A stretch of DNA of 64,000 bases from Helopsaltes ochotensis (Eukaryota; Chordata; Aves; Passeriformes; Locustellidae): NCBI GenBank assembly GCA_013400155.1, contig VXBM01001211.1, positions 67,162 through 131,161 on the forward strand, given 5' to 3'. A program made the translations under genes and the position numbers. The notes under the pieces are model-generated. The model was given only the letters and a program-made list of their open reading frames with translations, searched no databases and was not told where the DNA came from. Shown piece after piece: positions 61,008-64,000 of the stretch (position 1 is its first letter; every line of letters starts with the position of its first letter).

Positions 61008-64000
61008 GTTTACATAATAGGATAATTACAACATTTATCATTTGTAAATGAACATCAGCCTAAAATGTCTAATAAAATGGCTGTCATAGAGCCTAATCAT
61101 GCATAACTATTTGAAAACATGCCCAGCGGGCAAATCCCAAATTATGAAAAAAATTTAAATCTGTCAACATTTAGTTTTTGTACACTGTTGTGATATGATC
61201 AACCCACAAAGTGTGCAATGTAGTTATAAAATCCAGACCCATCCAACAATGTTTGCTTATTTCAAAAAATGGTTGTGGATGATAAATTCCAAATAGGCTG
61301 CTTAGACAGACATTTTAGTATATGCACTTGTATCAGAAATTTATGTACAGCATACCATGTAGAGACAAGGATATTGAAATATCTGAAAGCATCGACTTGA
61401 CAGAGACACTTAAAATATCTGGTTCTCACAGATACTTAGTCTGCTCATTATATGCATTATTGTGGTTGAGCTATTTGCTGTCTAAATCTGTGCTGAATTT
61501 TCTATAAGAAATAAGTGCTGATAGTGGTATCACTGATGTGACATGACTTGATCCAAAGCAAAGTGATGCGACCTGAGGTGATTGGAAGTACGCAGTGCTC
61601 ATGTGAGCTTTGATATGACATGGATAGAAGAGGATGCACAAAATTTCTCACAGTATCTTTGTAAACAAGGTGCTGCTGGTCAAACTTGCACCAGTCTGAA
61701 AAACTGCAGTAACAATTTGCAAAATAAAAAGGTTATATTTCTTATAGAGCCATTGCAAACCAAATAAAGAGTGGACATCATTCCCAGGTCTCTCGGACCA
61801 AACTAATGTAGATATGAATAATGAAGAATGCATCAGGGCACAGGCTAAGAGTGAGCAGACACCATCCTAGCCACTTTAATTTCTGCTCTATTCGTGACAG
61901 ATAAAGAAGAGAGGAGATGAAACTAGAAGAAAGAGATTCTCATTGGGTCTAATCCTACAAGATAAATTGAGGTGTCAGCATGTCTGAGGCTGGGTCATAT
62001 ATTTAGAAAAAGAAAGAGTGAATATATTTAAATATATTTAATATCTTTAAATGCAAATAACTACAAAACGCAGATGACTGACCGCTTTAGCACCAGGTCA
62101 GTACTTACAGACTGATCCTAGACTCCTGTCTTGTAGGTTCCTGACTGTCCACATTTATAACTTACAAGTTTGAAATGTTCCAGATCTATTTAAGATGGCA
62201 CACACTGAACAAGATTTCAGTTAAACAGAGGCATCTTGTTTTTGTCTGATATATGTGGTTTTGGCTCATTTTTTCTGAGTTACTTTGTGTTTACATAGTG
62301 TTTAGAATATATAAAACTGTTAATTTCATGCAAGATGCATAAATACCATAAACAACATATAAATTAAATTTGGCATCTCTAATCATCATAAATTGTATGT
62401 ACTTATAAAAGAAATGAATACTGAAAATGTTATCTGCATTCTCTAGTTTTCTGAAGTAGTTTCCATGTGTTGCAAGAATGAAAGCAAAAAAGCACCTTCT
62501 AAACTTTTTGAAAGGGGCTGCAACAGAGTTCATTTCACATTGATTAGTTTCTTGGTTCCTGTGTTTGTCTATTTTAGAACAATTTATCTGTCTTCTGAGA
62601 GATGCTTTCCCTACAAAAAAAAAATGGTTACTTCAGGGTTCCCTTGCTGCTAAAACCCAGACTCCTATCAGAAGGAAATTGCCATCTGTCTTTTTGGATA
62701 ACGGCCCAGCACTTGGGCCTCAGCAATCTCTGTAGGAAGTGTGTCAACTGTGAGACACACCAAATTAATCTCCTTAATCTAAAACATTTATTTGCCTTTA
62801 ATTTGAATTTGTGAATGGCATGTGCACATGTAAATATGACCATTTGCATATATAAATGTTAAAAATGGAATGTGAGGTCACACCATGTTAATATGACACT
62901 TCATGTTAAGTATTTGAGAAAATATTTCTGAAAGTCTTGTTCTACAATATGATATGCAGTCTTAGTATGTATGCCTGGAACTGTTTATTCAAATTTTCAT
63001 ATTAAAAAACAAACTTCGAGGTACAGACCTTATCTTTTGCCCTCTGAAGGATAAATCCTGCTTAATACTTAGGAACACATTGTTAACTGAGAATATTTAT
63101 AAAATTTGTTTTAAAATTCTGTGTCAGCTACTCCGCAAAGATTGTAATTTTTGAAGCTGGAAATACATCTGGATACTTTGATTTATTTGTAATGTAATAG
63201 CATCACCAAATAGTTTTGCTTTCATGTAAGCTAAGTGCTTGCCTTGAATTTTTGTTGACTTGAATGTGAACAAAATCAGATCTAAAACTGTAACTATGTG
63301 GTATATTTTTCTTTTTACTACTTTCAGCTCCAAACTGGAGCTTACTCGATGCACTGATATATGATACAAAGTGGAAGGACAATACAAACAGCTCCTGAGT
63401 GCATTAGGAAGACTGCTGTGAAATATACAAGTCAGTCCAAAATCTGAATCTGGTTCTTAATACAGGTATCTAGAAAACTGGAAGGATTTAATTCTCTGTG
63501 TTTACATCAGTTTACCCCAAAGTCAAAATGACATAAACACCATAATTGATATCATGTGTTTGAGAAGTGCTCTCTCTCTTTTCCAGGTTTTGTGGAGAAT
63601 ATGTGAGACACTGGTTTTTAATTAGACATTTGAGTTGTGCTGAAATCTCCATATACAAAATAAGATTTGAGAACTACGCATAAAGTTGAAGAAAATATTC
63701 TGTTTGAAAACCTTGACATAAACAACATTTCCAATAAAATAACTATGAAATGTGAATGATAGCCACTGAAAAGTAAGTAAGAAAGCTGAGTTAAAGTGTA
63801 TGAAAGGGAAGAATGCATGTAAAAAAGGATGTTGGGGATCCCTCAGCAGGATACTCTTAATATTTTCTGTGGGAATCCTTTTTTTACTTTCGTACAGTTC
63901 TGAATGCTCAGTGCTGGACTGTAAGTGTGATTTTGTTTGACTCTTTCCTGTCTGTCAATGGGAAGGTTACTGCTGCTACTCCTTTTCTAAAGATAGAACA

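Larger units (their letters stand above)
54385..64000 (-). other. POU6F2: POU6F2 intron upstream of the poly-Ala exon (partial)
   Basis: No further POU6F2 exon is recognisable here. In particular there is no CAG-rich exon for the Gln/Pro-rich stretch known from mammals. Contents are a hydrophobic open frame at 55901-56401, two LTR-type repeats (58.9-60.5 kb), a pure pyrimidine tract (60955-61007) and otherwise AT-rich unique sequence. Confidence 0.75.

Noticed and set aside
1..64000. CRISPR arrays, operons, tRNA or rRNA genes, prophage
   Set aside because: None found. The window is vertebrate intron and exon sequence, and no cloverleaf or regularly spaced repeats were seen.

Overview
This is a vertebrate nuclear window, very probably from a bird and probably a passerine. 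The bird call rests on several CR1 LINE fragments with the avian CR1 3' end and on two LTR-type repeats of kinds I associate with avian or passerine genomes. It also rests on an AT-rich, intron-dominated layout around a single multi-exon gene. No bacterial, phage or plasmid content is seen.

The only gene I can support is the 3' half of POU6F2 (POU class 6 homeobox 2, also called RPF-1), on the minus strand. Five coding exons are visible, in transcription order 54384-54235, 25702-25496, 13889-13721, 5451-5283 and 2082-1578. They have AG/GT splice junctions and compatible phases. Joined, they give 1200 nt, that is 399 residues plus a TAA stop. They encode the end of the Ala/Gln-rich transactivation region, a poly-Ser linker, the bipartite POU-specific domain and the POU homeodomain with its C-terminal tail. 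The N-terminal and Gln/Pro-rich exons are not seen in 54.4-64 kb and presumably lie beyond the right edge. The 3' UTR runs off the left edge or ends at an unrecognised poly(A) site.

The last exon carries two in-frame acceptors exactly 108 nt apart, at 2082 and 1974. Using the distal one inserts 36 residues inside the DNA-recognition helix of the POU-specific domain, the isoform choice known for mammalian POU6F2.

The rest is intronic. 2083-5282 is short and unique. 5452-13720 has purine-rich tracts. 13890-25495 holds an old ~1.1 kb CR1 and a younger CR1. 25703-54234 holds most repeats, a 610-bp assembly gap, a cluster of octamer motifs, a 93-bp near-perfect inverted repeat (48581-48673 / 49964-50056) and a candidate conserved non-coding element directly beside it. 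54385-64000 contains two LTR-type repeats (58.9-59.5 and 59.67-60.5 kb) and a pyrimidine tract.

The most interesting items are the inverted repeat with its adjoining candidate regulatory block, the POU-specific-domain splice switch, the octamer cluster and a phase-compatible exon-like open frame at 43.0-43.1 kb. I found no evidence for a novel multi-gene system.
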